A stretch of 64,000 bases of DNA from Bacteroidales bacterium (GTDB lineage Bacteria > Bacteroidota > Bacteroidia > Bacteroidales > UBA932), in assembly GCA_017619675.1 (NCBI GenBank), contig JAFZRX010000001.1, positions 1 through 64,000 on the forward strand, read 5' to 3'. The stretch's first letter is position 1. Every line of letters starts with the position of its first letter. The position numbers were made by a program, and so were the translations under genes. Below the pieces are notes generated by a model. It saw only the letters and a list, made by a program, of their open reading frames with translations, was not told where the DNA came from and did no database searches. This document shows, one piece after another, positions 16,965 through 25,378 of the stretch.

Positions 16965-17468
16965 ATGGAGATAGTGGTTGTCAGCGATACTAACATTTTC
17001 ATAGACCTATTTAAACTAGGGCTATTGAATGCTTTTTTTAACCTACCTTGGGAAATACATACAACTGATTTTGTCATCAACGAGTTGGAGGGCCCGGATG
17101 AGAAGGCATCGGCAGAGGTATATATCAAGCAAAACAGACTGATATTGGGGACGCTTAGCGCAGAAGATCTGAACGAGATTTTATTGCGTAGAGAAGCAAC
17201 AGGGACAAGGGCGTCCTTTACTGACCACTCCGTATGTTATTATGCCAAGAAATACGGTTACACTATCTTGACAGGAGACAAACCCCTTAGGAAAATTGCG
17301 GAATCAGAAGGTGTCCCAGTTCACGGGATCCTCTACCTACTGGATGAATTGATCTATTATGGAATCCTGTCGCCATTATCCGCAGCTGAGGCGTTAGAAC
17401 ACCTAAATAGAATAAATTCTCGTCTTCCAATAGACGAAGTAGAAGCAAGATTAAAGAAATGGAAATAA
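16965..17468 (+). CDS. PIN-domain protein, partner of the XRE-peptidase
   Basis: The protein has 167 residues. PIN-type acidic residues are visible: D8 in VVSDTNIFIDL, E in FVINELEG, D in FTDHSVCYYAKKYG and D in ILTGDKPLRK. PIN domains are Mg-dependent RNases, often toxins of toxin-antitoxin pairs. Pairing with an XRE-ImmA/IrrE gene (12 bp upstream) suggests a toxin-antitoxin-like or regulated-RNase module. It overlaps the following repeat-protein gene by 10 bp if that gene starts at 17459. Activity and target are inference. Confidence 0.82.
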   Translation: MEIVVVSDTNIFIDLFKLGLLNAFFNLPWEIHTTDFVINELEGPDEKASAEVYIKQNRLILGTLSAEDLNEILLRREATGTRASFTDHSVCYYAKKYGYTILTGDKPLRKIAESEGVPVHGILYLLDELIYYGILSPLSAAEALEHLNRINSRLPIDEVEARLKKWK

Positions 17469-17878
17469 TGCACCACTTTCCCATCATAGTCCTCGCCTCC
17501 ATCTTCGGCTTCCTCTTCCCGGCCGGCGCCCAGACCATCAAGAACGCCAGCTACTCCATAGTGGCCCACATCAAGGACGACGGCACCATCCAGGACGCAT
17601 CCTACAGAATCACAGGCCACATCAAACCCGACGGCACCGTCCAAGACGCATCATACAGAATAATCCGCCACCTCAAATCCGACGGCACCGTCCAGGACGC
17701 ATCATACAGAACAATTGGCCACATCAAAGGCGATGGCACCATCCAAGACGCAGCATACAAAATCATTGGCCACATCAAGTCCGACGGCACCGTCCAGGAC
17801 GCAGCATACCGCACCATAGGCCACGCCGACGGCATCCCCCTCTCCTGGGCCGCGTATTATTTCTTTTTCAGTGAATAA
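17459..17878 (+). CDS. Small secreted protein with five 17-residue repeats
   Basis: The protein has 139 residues with a signal peptide (IIVLASIFGFLFPAGAQ). The first ATG (17459) or the second (17468, overlapping the PIN stop as TAATG) may be used. The mature part is five near-identical 17-residue units from nt 17567 to 17821 (for example HIKSDGTVQDAAYRTIG), then a short hydrophobic end (ADGIPLSWAAYYFFFSE). The regular DGT turn suggests a beta-solenoid or stacked hairpins. The gene is more GC-rich than its PIN and XRE neighbours, so its link with them is uncertain. Similar repeat proteins exist in Bacteroidota without known function. Confidence 0.75.
   Translation: MEIMHHFPIIVLASIFGFLFPAGAQTIKNASYSIVAHIKDDGTIQDASYRITGHIKPDGTVQDASYRIIRHLKSDGTVQDASYRTIGHIKGDGTIQDAAYKIIGHIKSDGTVQDAAYRTIGHADGIPLSWAAYYFFFSE
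17567..17821 (+). repeat. Tandem repeat, five units of 51 bp
   Basis: Five in-frame 51-bp units encode the 17-residue repeats of the secreted protein. Units differ at a few positions (S/P/D/G after HIK, S/A in the DAxY position), so the array is old enough to have diverged or is under selection for the protein pattern. Confidence 0.85.
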
Positions 17879-17896
17879 AGCAATGCCTAAAAAACT

Positions 17897-18445
17897 ATGA
17901 AGTATAAGAACTATTACACTTACCCTAAATACTCAGAAGGCGACAAGTCTTATTATGGGACTATTGATGACCTTCCGGAGGCATCAATGATAGAGGCTGA
18001 TAATCTGGAAGAATACGAGCGCATATTTCATCAATATGTAGATGACCATCTGAATAAAAAGGAGCCCTCATCTGCTCCAAAAAGAACGCACAAAGGGTTA
18101 ATAGCCTTGATCTGTGTTATCGCCTTCCTAGGTGTTGCTATTCTATCATGTCCGGATAAGCAATCCCACAAAGAAGCGATAACGGAAATGGTCAATGAAG
18201 TGATAACTGAAAGCAGCACATTAGACGAGGAGGATGCGGGCCTTGCACTGCTTGGCATGTCATTGTCCCAAGGAATATCGAACTGGATACTCGAAGGCGG
18301 ATTAACCGTCAAGAATCACTTTGTTTGCAGCGTTGGCAAGTTCAATACAGGTACAGAAGAGAAAATGGTATCATTCGGCATTTTCGGTCACGTCTTTACT
18401 TTTGGTAAAGAGGCTCTTGCCGAGAACCTTAATGAACTATTCTAA
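17897..18445 (+). CDS. Single-pass membrane protein with HicB-like N-terminus
   Basis: The protein has 182 residues. The first ~55 residues (YKNYYTYPKYSEGD...DDLPEASMIEADNLEEYERIF) resemble the HicB-type small beta-alpha fold often seen on antitoxins. A transmembrane segment follows (LIALICVIAFLGVAILSC, about 73-90), then a ~90-residue C-terminal domain that may belong to the DUF4359 type. It starts 18 bp after the repeat-protein gene. Both domain suggestions are from memory of sequence pattern and weak; no function is assigned. Confidence 0.6.
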   Translation: MKYKNYYTYPKYSEGDKSYYGTIDDLPEASMIEADNLEEYERIFHQYVDDHLNKKEPSSAPKRTHKGLIALICVIAFLGVAILSCPDKQSHKEAITEMVNEVITESSTLDEEDAGLALLGMSLSQGISNWILEGGLTVKNHFVCSVGKFNTGTEEKMVSFGIFGHVFTFGKEALAENLNELF

Positions 18446-18448
18446 ACC

Positions 18449-18841
18449 CTACTGCTCTAATTCTCTGATAATAAGAGGAATTAGTAATTTGTCGGCAGGA
18501 AGCCACTCCACGCTATAAATGTCATCAATGGTTAGCCATTTCGCTGCTTCATGTTCGTTAAGATGCAATGCTTCTTCTAGAAGAGAACATATATAGCAGT
18601 GCATCGTAAGGTGGAACTTTGGGTAATCCCATTCAACAGTATAGAGGAATTTCTCTATTTGAATCTCAGTAGAAAGTTCTTCTTTAATCTCTCGAATTAG
18701 CGCTGTTTCAGGAGATTCTCCAACTTCCATTTTGCCTCCAGGGAATTCCCACCAATCTTTGAAATCTCCATATCCTCTTTGAGTTGCAAAAATCTTATCT
18801 CCTTTGCGAATGATCGCAGCAACAACTTCTATAGTTTTCAT
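18449..18841 (-). CDS. NUDIX hydrolase, (d)NTP pyrophosphohydrolase type (MutT-like)
   Basis: The protein has 130 residues. The NUDIX box is present: GGKMEVGESPETALIREIKEEL, i.e. G-x5-E-x7-RE-U-x-EE, with the final Gly of the motif replaced by Ser. The start IEVVAAIIRKGDKIFATQRG is typical of the MutT-like dNTP pyrophosphohydrolases. Its ATG overlaps the stop of the upstream helicase gene by 4 bp, so the two are translationally coupled; this NUDIX plus helicase pairing suggests a joint role rather than generic nucleotide sanitation. Confidence 0.9.
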   Translation of the reverse strand: MKTIEVVAAIIRKGDKIFATQRGYGDFKDWWEFPGGKMEVGESPETALIREIKEELSTEIQIEKFLYTVEWDYPKFHLTMHCYICSLLEEALHLNEHEAAKWLTIDDIYSVEWLPADKLLIPLIIRELEQ

Positions 18842-21777
18842 AGTGATTGCTCAGTAATGTATTCGTATAAATTGCTCTCAACCGGTGTATCAAGATGATA
18901 ACCTATCTCAACTGCAGCAACATCTTCTGTGTCGGTCATAATGAACTGTTGAAGATGCCCATTATGATGCATAGTACCTAAGAAATAGAACTCTTTTGAA
19001 GTTTGGTCATCTTTATTTTTTCGTACGAATAGAGGCATAAGAATACCTCTTTCTGTACTATGAACCGCATTTTGTACGTCATCAGATTCAATAGTTCTTC
19101 TGCTTTTTGAGATAGCTGTTAATGAAGAAGGATCCGAGAATCTATCTTCATAACGGGTAGTAGCTGTGATATCTTCGTCTTTTTCGTAATTAATAAAGAC
19201 TGGGTAAGTCTTTGAATATGAATCGTATTTATAACCACCAATATTCAATGATACTTCTTCTTTTTTCCATTGAAGAAGCCAACAAACTTCAGAATAAGTA
19301 TATTTTTTATATAGATTGAATAGAGTATTTGAGTATGGCTTCGAATAATCTCGGTGGTATCGATAAATGCCAAAATCCACTAGTTCACAAACTGCAGTTC
19401 TAAAGGCGTTATTCTTTAATGCTTTTGAAAAAGCATCAGATAAAACAACCCCATTTCCTTTTTCAGAGACGAGTGCTATTTGGAATCTTTCGCCTCTAAA
19501 GAATCTACCGCATAATACATCTTTAATGCTTTGTTTTGATAGCTTATCTAAGGAAATACCATAACGGTGCTTCAGAACAGTTTCCCATAATTCTGACAAC
19601 GAAGGATTGTCTATAAGGGTCTTCAGTAAAGCAAGTTCATGGATACGCATCCCAGAGGCAAATTTCCTAGAAATAAACTCTAAAATCTGATATTGTGTAT
19701 CTGACCAGTTTTCTTTGAAATCAGCTTCATAATCTCTAAGGAAAGCCTGATATGAGCCTTTTTTATCTATAATACGAAGAGGATCCAATTCCCCCAAATC
19801 ATCAAATTCAATCAAACGAGGGATTCGGCCAAGTTTATACTTAAGTGATTGATACTCTTTTTTTAGCAAACGGATTTGATTGAGGTCTGCTGCGTCAATA
19901 GATTTATAAATTCTGTCGCGAGATATCTCATCGAAATAAATTGTTGAAGCCCCCTTTATTACACTATTACCCTCCATCAAAGACCTACGAATATTGTCTT
20001 TATTCCCTGTCCTATCACCTGATAATGCTATAGGGATCATATAGTTTGTCTGGTAATTCCCTATGAAGTCAAGAACAATGACAAATTCCTTACCTTCAGC
20101 TTTACGAAGACCACGTCCTAGTTGCTGAACGAATATGATAGGGGATTCAGTAGGGCGAAGAAGGATAACCTGATTAATCTCAGGAATATCAACACCTTCA
20201 TTGAAGATATCAACTGTAAAAATATAGTCTAGTCTATCCAAACGAGAGTCCGATACAAGACGCTCAATAGCATCTTCTCGTTCTTGTTGGGAATCATCAC
20301 CAGAAAGCATAATTGTTTTATACTTTCCTGTTTGATTGAACTTTTCGCTTAATTCACGTGCTTCTTCTTTTCTGCTACAGAATATGAGGCCTTTAACTCT
20401 ATTCCCACTGAAACCGTAATACTCTGCTCTTTCGATGATATACTTGACTCGTTTGTCTGAGGTAAGAAATCTAAAGCGACGTAGATCGTTATTATCTTCT
20501 CCGTCTATTTCCAAATCTGTGATTCCGAAGTAATGGAACGGGCATAGCATGTCATTCTCCAAAGCCTGTTGAAGACGGACCTCACAAGCAATATTGTGAT
20601 CAAAGAGCTTGAATACATCAAAATCATCAGTCCTTTCGGGTGAAGCTGACATTCCCAGGAGCAAACGTGGCTTAAAATAATTGATAATTTTCTGATAACT
20701 CTCTGCTCCGGACCGGTGACACTCATCAAGAACAATAACAGAATAATCTGTTGGGCCAAACTGTTCGCGGATGTGTTCTTTAGCCATCATGTTCATTGTT
20801 GAGAACAAGAAATTCGCGCTTTTTGCTTGAGGGATATTGTTATTAGTTCCGCTGAGAAGCTCCATTGGTATCTTATTACCAAAGATGCGTTTATAGCTTT
20901 TAAGAGCTTGTCTATTAATCTGTTCTCTGTGAGAAAGAAATAGTGCTTTCTTACCATTCAGTATGTTTTCAGAGAAAAGCTTTCTTATAGCAAATGCAGA
21001 AGCATATGTTTTACCTGTTCCCGTAGCAGAAATTAACATCGCACGTTTTCCTCCGGAATGTATTATTTCCTCAATGTTATACGTGAATGTTTCTTGCATT
21101 GAATTAGGCTGAAGTTCTTTTGAATAGCCCAGATCGAGATTCTTTGTTAAACGTGTTATTTCTTCCCTCTCTTTTTGGCTGTTTTCATATAACTCAGCGT
21201 ATTCTTCTCGGTATTCTTCGTAGCAGACAGAAGAGTCCCATAAATCATCAAATTCAGCCTCAATATCTTTTGCATAGGCGCCTTCGGTTGATGAAATTAA
21301 TCTGGTATTCCACTCGTGGTTTTTAGTAATGGCGTCTTGGGTTAGATTGGAGCTACCAATAATAATGCGAAGATTATCGCCATTATGAAACATATAACCT
21401 TTGGTGTGAAAACCTATGTTGTTCTCACCAGTTTTGAATACTCGAACGTCAAGATTGCTTAAAGAGGAGAGTTTATCCAATGCGCGAGGATCGCTAAACA
21501 TGAGGTAATCCGTAGTGAGGATTCGTCCACGAGTTCCATGATTCTCTAAGTCTTTTAACGTTCCTAGCAATGGAGCTATACCTCCCATAGTAATGAACGC
21601 GACGCTGATGAATAGATCATCGCAACCTTTCATCTCCTTTTCTAGAACTGTTAAGACCTTCTTCCCATGGGAGTTTGAGATAAAGCTAGGGGAATAAGAC
21701 GGGTCAGAGTTATATGACGCATCAATGAATGCCTTATGGTATCCATCAACAAGTTTTCTGGTAGAGTAACTGCCCAT
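18838..21777 (-). CDS. PLD-nuclease/SF2 helicase/DUF3427 protein
   Basis: The protein has 979 residues. The N-terminus (~35-180) is a phospholipase-D-like nuclease domain with H124-T-K126 and GSSN (141-144). The SF2 helicase core follows: Walker A SATGTGKT (250-257), DECH box 351-354, and motif VI QQLGRGLRK. The C-terminal ~280 residues match DUF3427 (YEDRFSDPSS, SRRTIESDDVQ, FYFLGTMHHNG). This three-part protein is found in mobile or defence contexts. Here it is coupled (ATGA) to a NUDIX gene. A role in restricting foreign DNA is likely but not shown by the sequence alone. It is AT-rich compared with the core genes. Confidence 0.88.
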   Translation of the reverse strand: MGSYSTRKLVDGYHKAFIDASYNSDPSYSPSFISNSHGKKVLTVLEKEMKGCDDLFISVAFITMGGIAPLLGTLKDLENHGTRGRILTTDYLMFSDPRALDKLSSLSNLDVRVFKTGENNIGFHTKGYMFHNGDNLRIIIGSSNLTQDAITKNHEWNTRLISSTEGAYAKDIEAEFDDLWDSSVCYEEYREEYAELYENSQKEREEITRLTKNLDLGYSKELQPNSMQETFTYNIEEIIHSGGKRAMLISATGTGKTYASAFAIRKLFSENILNGKKALFLSHREQINRQALKSYKRIFGNKIPMELLSGTNNNIPQAKSANFLFSTMNMMAKEHIREQFGPTDYSVIVLDECHRSGAESYQKIINYFKPRLLLGMSASPERTDDFDVFKLFDHNIACEVRLQQALENDMLCPFHYFGITDLEIDGEDNNDLRRFRFLTSDKRVKYIIERAEYYGFSGNRVKGLIFCSRKEEARELSEKFNQTGKYKTIMLSGDDSQQEREDAIERLVSDSRLDRLDYIFTVDIFNEGVDIPEINQVILLRPTESPIIFVQQLGRGLRKAEGKEFVIVLDFIGNYQTNYMIPIALSGDRTGNKDNIRRSLMEGNSVIKGASTIYFDEISRDRIYKSIDAADLNQIRLLKKEYQSLKYKLGRIPRLIEFDDLGELDPLRIIDKKGSYQAFLRDYEADFKENWSDTQYQILEFISRKFASGMRIHELALLKTLIDNPSLSELWETVLKHRYGISLDKLSKQSIKDVLCGRFFRGERFQIALVSEKGNGVVLSDAFSKALKNNAFRTAVCELVDFGIYRYHRDYSKPYSNTLFNLYKKYTYSEVCWLLQWKKEEVSLNIGGYKYDSYSKTYPVFINYEKDEDITATTRYEDRFSDPSSLTAISKSRRTIESDDVQNAVHSTERGILMPLFVRKNKDDQTSKEFYFLGTMHHNGHLQQFIMTDTEDVAAVEIGYHLDTPVESNLYEYITEQSL

Positions 21778-21924
21778 TAAGAATCCCTATTTAGATGATC
21801 GCTAGTAAAGACAAAAATAACAAAAAAGCTCGAGAATTGAGAAGTATGGATGTGATTATCGGGAGGTCAATTTCGTGAATCTTAATTCTATGCAACGCAC
21901 ACATCGGTAACACAGAATAGTTGG

Positions 21925-21958
21925 CCGTGTGCAAAAAGGGGCTTGTTTGTCCACGAGA
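21925..21958. repeat. REP-like palindrome, degenerate copy
   Basis: Starts CCGTGTGCAAAAAGGGG and ends CCACGAGAG; the same family as the palindromes flanking the RAYT gene near 40.2 and 41.3 kb, with a damaged right arm. Confidence 0.6.
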
Positions 21959-21975
21959 GCGCTTTTTTATGAGGG

Positions 21976-22008
21976 CGGTGTGCAAAACACGCCCTTTTTG
22001 CATACGGG
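21976..22008. repeat. REP-like palindrome
   Basis: Contains GTGTGCAAAA and CCCTTTTTGCATACGGGG, the shared core of the family. With the copy at 21925 it forms a larger inverted arrangement (CCGTGTGCAAAAAGGG against CCCTTTTTGCATACGG). Confidence 0.65.
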
Positions 22009-22018
22009 GTGGCGGAAG

Positions 22019-22039
22019 ATTCTTCGCTTCGCTCAGAAT
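22019..22039. repeat. Short dispersed palindrome (ATTCT...AGAAT, 'SEAKNL' repeat)
   Basis: ATTCTTCGCTTCGCTCAGAA with a final T is an inverted repeat that I recognise as a sequence seen between genes in many bacterial genomes; translated, it gives spurious SEAKNL peptides. Confidence 0.55.
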
Positions 22040-22053
22040 GACAGGGAAGGGCA

Positions 22054-22476
22054 TTAGAGGGCGGCGATTAGGGCGTCAAGGTCGCCGACGACATCGTCAA
22101 AGAGCTTGTACATGAGTTCGGGCTCTTGCATTTCGGGGATGTAGACGATGACTTTTTTGCCGGCGCCGGACATCCAGCCGGCTTCGGTGTGGGCGCTGCG
22201 GCCGCAGGGGAGTACGAGGACGCAGGTATCGGCCCATTCAAGGGCCTTTTTATCGGCGTTGAACTGGCGTTGGGCCAGTGGGTGGTCCAATCCCTGTTCG
22301 TACTCGTTGAAGGTCCAGTTTGGGGCGTTCTGGTCGATGTCGGTCCAGTGGAAACCGGCGCCGCCGTGGGGCGGGTTGCGGAAGTCGTAGACTTCATGCC
22401 CGGCCTCACGGAGGCGCGATACCACTGCGGGATAGTATGTGTTCCTCCAGCTGGAGGCGACATATATTTTTGCCAT
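22054..22476 (-). CDS. Nucleoside 2-deoxyribosyltransferase-like protein
   Basis: The ATG at 22476 overlaps the potD stop (TAATG) and begins MAKIYVASSWRN, the natural N-terminus; the longer upstream frame is an artefact of potD. The protein has 140 residues. The fold signature is KIYVASSWRN at the start and SAHTEAGWMSGAGKKVIVY, whose glutamate would be the nucleophile in true deoxyribosyltransferases. This superfamily cleaves or transfers the N-glycosidic bond of (deoxy)nucleosides. Why it is last in a polyamine transport operon is unclear; the link may be purely transcriptional. Confidence 0.82.
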   Translation of the reverse strand: MAKIYVASSWRNTYYPAVVSRLREAGHEVYDFRNPPHGGAGFHWTDIDQNAPNWTFNEYEQGLDHPLAQRQFNADKKALEWADTCVLVLPCGRSAHTEAGWMSGAGKKVIVYIPEMQEPELMYKLFDDVVGDLDALIAAL

Positions 22477-23789
22477 TACTTGTTGCGGTTGCGGCGGCGG
22501 GCGGCGCGGCGGCGCTTGGCTTTCTTGCTGAAGAATTTGTTGTGGAGGCCAAGGGCCAGGAGGCCGATGAGGAATACAGAGATTATTATGATGGTGCCGG
22601 CGTTGGCGTCGTTGCCTTTGACGCGGCTCCACATTGCTATGAGTTTCTCTGTCTTGTCGCCCCAGTCGTGCTCAAGGACGCACATGTCCATGACGGATTT
22701 GTCAGGGTAGAGGACGGGGTTGACGCAGACGCTGGTGGCGTCCTCGCCAAAGAAGTAACTCAGGTCAACCGGGTCGTAGGAGTCGTCTATCTGGGATTCC
22801 ATCACGGAGATGTCGCCGTTGGCGGATACGTAGCCTGTCTCCTCCATGTTGCGGATGGCTATGTCCGGGCGGCACATGAAGTCGATGAAGTAGGTGGCGG
22901 CCTTGACGTTGACGGCGTATTTGGGAATGACCCAGCCGTCGAACCAGACGGTGCTGCCTTCGGTGGGGACCATGTACTTGAGTTCCACGCCCACTTCAGC
23001 GCCTTCCTCGATGGCCCATACGGCGTCGCCGCTCCAGGTGAAGTTGATGTAGCCGCGCTCCTGGGTCATCTGCTCCTTGCCGAAGTCTGCCTCCCAGCCT
23101 GCAACCAGGTCCTTCGCCTGCTTCATGTAGGCTTCAACGTCGGCGATGGACTCGTCGGAGGAGTCCTCCATAAGGTCTGCAAGGGAAATCTCGCCTGCCT
23201 TCAACTCCTTCTGTTTCAGGTGGATGAGCACGGGGCCGTAGACGTCGCGGGGGGCGTCCTTGATGAAGATCTTGTCAGCGAACTTGGGGTTGGTGAGGAT
23301 GGCCAGGGTGGAGGCTTCCTCGTCAGTGACGTATTTGGCGTTGTACAGGATGCCGGTGGTGCCCCACATATAGGCAACGGAGTACAGGTTGGCGTTGATC
23401 TCAGGGTTGATGCTCCAGAATACGCCTTCTATGAAGGGGGAGCGGCTCTGGTCTATGTAGTTCATCCCCTCCGGGAGATCGTCGAAACTCAGGGGGAGAA
23501 GGAGGTCGCTGTTGAGCATACGCTCGATGATGTAGTCCGAAGGGCACACCACGTCGTAGTCCTCGTGGCCTTTCTCGATCTTGGAGAGCATGGTCTCGTT
23601 GACGTCGAAGGTCTGGTAGATGACCTTGATGGGCTCTCCGGTCTGCTCCTCATACCACTCCTCGAACTCCGGGATGACGGACTCGTCAATGTAACTGGAC
23701 CAGTTGTAGACCTTGAGGATCTGGGAACGGTCCTTGGCGCAGGAAACCAGCATCAGCGCTGCAAGCGCCCAGTAAAGGAATCTTTTCAT
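22476..23789 (-). CDS. potD: Spermidine/putrescine ABC transporter, substrate-binding protein
   Basis: The protein has 437 residues. It starts with a lipoprotein signal (LMLVSCAKD) and is followed by a PotD/PotF-type periplasmic binding fold with KVYNWSSYIDESVIPEF, DVVCPSDYIIERM and WSGDAVWAIEEGAEV. The last ~45 residues are unusual for PotD: a hydrophobic segment (TIIIISVFLIGLLALGL) and a highly basic tail (KKAKRRRAARRRNRNK). So the binding protein could be held in the inner membrane by its C-terminus. It lies directly after potC (stop and start adjacent) and overlaps the deoxyribosyltransferase-like gene by one base. Confidence 0.93.
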   Translation of the reverse strand: MKRFLYWALAALMLVSCAKDRSQILKVYNWSSYIDESVIPEFEEWYEEQTGEPIKVIYQTFDVNETMLSKIEKGHEDYDVVCPSDYIIERMLNSDLLLPLSFDDLPEGMNYIDQSRSPFIEGVFWSINPEINANLYSVAYMWGTTGILYNAKYVTDEEASTLAILTNPKFADKIFIKDAPRDVYGPVLIHLKQKELKAGEISLADLMEDSSDESIADVEAYMKQAKDLVAGWEADFGKEQMTQERGYINFTWSGDAVWAIEEGAEVGVELKYMVPTEGSTVWFDGWVIPKYAVNVKAATYFIDFMCRPDIAIRNMEETGYVSANGDISVMESQIDDSYDPVDLSYFFGEDATSVCVNPVLYPDKSVMDMCVLEHDWGDKTEKLIAMWSRVKGNDANAGTIIIISVFLIGLLALGLHNKFFSKKAKRRRAARRRNRNK

Positions 23790-24596
23790 TTATCTGTTCG
23801 CGGCTTTCTTGGCCAGGCGGGCCTGGCGGAGGTTAATGATTACGAGGAGTATGAGTATGGTGGCGAAAATGAGCGTCATCAGGGGGCGGAGCTCAGGGGT
23901 GAGGCCTCCCTTGCGTGCGTCCGTGTAGATATAGGTGGACAGGGTGTCCAGGCCTATGGTTCCGCGGGTGAAGAAGGTCACGGCAAAGTCGTCCAGGGAC
24001 ATTGTGAAGGCCAGGATGAAGCCGGAGATCATGCCGGGGCGTAACTGCGGGATCATGACCTTGCGCAGCGCCTGTCCAGGCGTGGCGCCCAGGTCAAGGG
24101 CCGCCTCGTACGTGTTGGGGTTCATCTGGGCCAGTTTGGGCATCACGTTGAGCACCACGTAAGGGGTGCAGAAAGTGATGTGGGCGAGCACCACGGTGGT
24201 GTAGCCCTGGCTGAAGCCCAGGAATATGAACAGCAGGAACAGTGATACACCGGTGATGATGTCCGGGTTGATCATTGGGATGTTGTTCAGGAACTGGATG
24301 GTGGCCTTCCTGCGGCCCTTCAGGTTGAAGATGCCGATGGCGGCTATTGTGCCAAGCAGGGTGGAGACGGCGGCGGCGATGAGGGCGATCAGGAGGGTGT
24401 TCTTGACCGCGGACATCAGGGCGGAGTCTCCCTGCATCATGCCGGAGAACAGGTTGGAGTACAGCTTGGTCGAGAAGCCGGTCCAGTTGCCCATGACGCG
24501 GGACTCAGTGAAGGAGAAGATCCCTATGAATACCAGCGGGGCGTAGAGCAGGATGAGCAGGAACCAGATATATGCCTGTGCAAAGAACTTCTTCAT
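23790..24596 (-). CDS. potC: Spermidine/putrescine ABC transporter permease
   Basis: The protein has 268 residues with six predicted membrane segments and the BPD permease EAA-type loop: [26 protein letters not shown], followed by FTMSLDDFAVTFF, typical of PotC. It forms the transmembrane channel with PotB and couples to PotA. It lies 2 bp after potB and immediately before potD. Confidence 0.94.
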   Translation of the reverse strand: MKKFFAQAYIWFLLILLYAPLVFIGIFSFTESRVMGNWTGFSTKLYSNLFSGMMQGDSALMSAVKNTLLIALIAAAVSTLLGTIAAIGIFNLKGRRKATIQFLNNIPMINPDIITGVSLFLLFIFLGFSQGYTTVVLAHITFCTPYVVLNVMPKLAQMNPNTYEAALDLGATPGQALRKVMIPQLRPGMISGFILAFTMSLDDFAVTFFTRGTIGLDTLSTYIYTDARKGGLTPELRPLMTLIFATILILLVIINLRQARLAKKAANR

Positions 24597-24598
24597 AT

Positions 24599-25378
24599 CT
24601 AGATAAGCCCTCCTTCGGCTTTGCCGGCATGTTCATCATCGTCGTTGAAGAGAGTGGTGATGCCGATTATTACAAGCATTATCAAGGCCAGTGCGGCTCC
24701 GTAGTTCCACATTGAGGAGTTGATGTTCTCCTGGATGATGGTACCGAACAACTTTATCTTGTTGTTGGTGAGGAATTCAGAAATGGCAAAGGTGCTGACC
24801 GTGGGCATGAACACCATCATGATGCCGCTGGTCACGCCTGGCATGGAGAGCGGGAGGGTGACTTTGCGGAACACCTGTCCGGGGGTGGCGCCAAGGTCCT
24901 GCGCGGCTTCCGTGTAGGACTTGTCCATCTTGTTGAGGGTGTTGTAGATGGGGTAGATCATGAACGGCAGGTAGTCGTATGCCATACCAAAGAGCAGGGT
25001 GCCCTTTCCAAGGGTGACCCCGAATACGTTGAAGAGCTCGGCCGTTGCCAGGGTACGCATAAGAGCGTTGATCCACATAGGGAGGATGAACAGGATAACT
25101 GTCACGGCGCTGCGGTTAAGGTCCTTGCTTGCAAGGATATAGGCTGCAGGGTAGCCCAGCAGCAGGCAGATGGCCGTGTTCTCTATTGCAACCTCAAGCG
25201 AAAGGGCAAAGGTGCTCAGGGAATCGGCGTCCGTGAAGAAACGGGCTATGTTCTCAAAGGTGAAGTTGCCTTCTCCGTCCTGGAAAGCGTAAATGGCAAT
25301 CAGGACCAGTGGCAGCACCACGAATATGAGCAGGAATATCAGGTAGGGGATACTCCAGCTGGACCTCTTAATTGTCAT
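24599..25378 (-). CDS. potB: Spermidine/putrescine ABC transporter permease
   Basis: The protein has 259 residues with six hydrophobic segments, the EAA loop [19 protein letters not shown] and [12 protein letters not shown] typical of PotB. Its start lies 11 bp inside the potA 3' end, indicating coupled expression. The C-terminal [12 protein letters not shown] tail is short and acidic. Confidence 0.94.
   Translation of the reverse strand: MTIKRSSWSIPYLIFLLIFVVLPLVLIAIYAFQDGEGNFTFENIARFFTDADSLSTFALSLEVAIENTAICLLLGYPAAYILASKDLNRSAVTVILFILPMWINALMRTLATAELFNVFGVTLGKGTLLFGMAYDYLPFMIYPIYNTLNKMDKSYTEAAQDLGATPGQVFRKVTLPLSMPGVTSGIMMVFMPTVSTFAISEFLTNNKIKLFGTIIQENINSSMWNYGAALALIMLVIIGITTLFNDDDEHAGKAEGGLI

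Noticed and set aside
17567-17821. CRISPR-like array
   Set aside because: The 51-bp units are directly adjacent with no spacers and encode a protein repeat in frame.
21791-22054. Minus-strand ORF of 87 codons with a SEAKNL motif
   Set aside because: It reads through REP-like and dispersed palindromes; the SEAKNL-type translation is a known artefact of such repeats.
22477-22632. Upstream extension of the deoxyribosyltransferase-like gene
   Set aside because: The added residues are Arg/Gln/Pro-rich sequence out of frame with potD; the ATG at 22476 gives the natural family N-terminus and couples to the potD stop.
22320-24044. Plus-strand open frame of 574 codons across potD and potC
   Set aside because: Antisense shadow of GC-rich coding sequence; the minus strand encodes intact PotD and PotC with all motifs.
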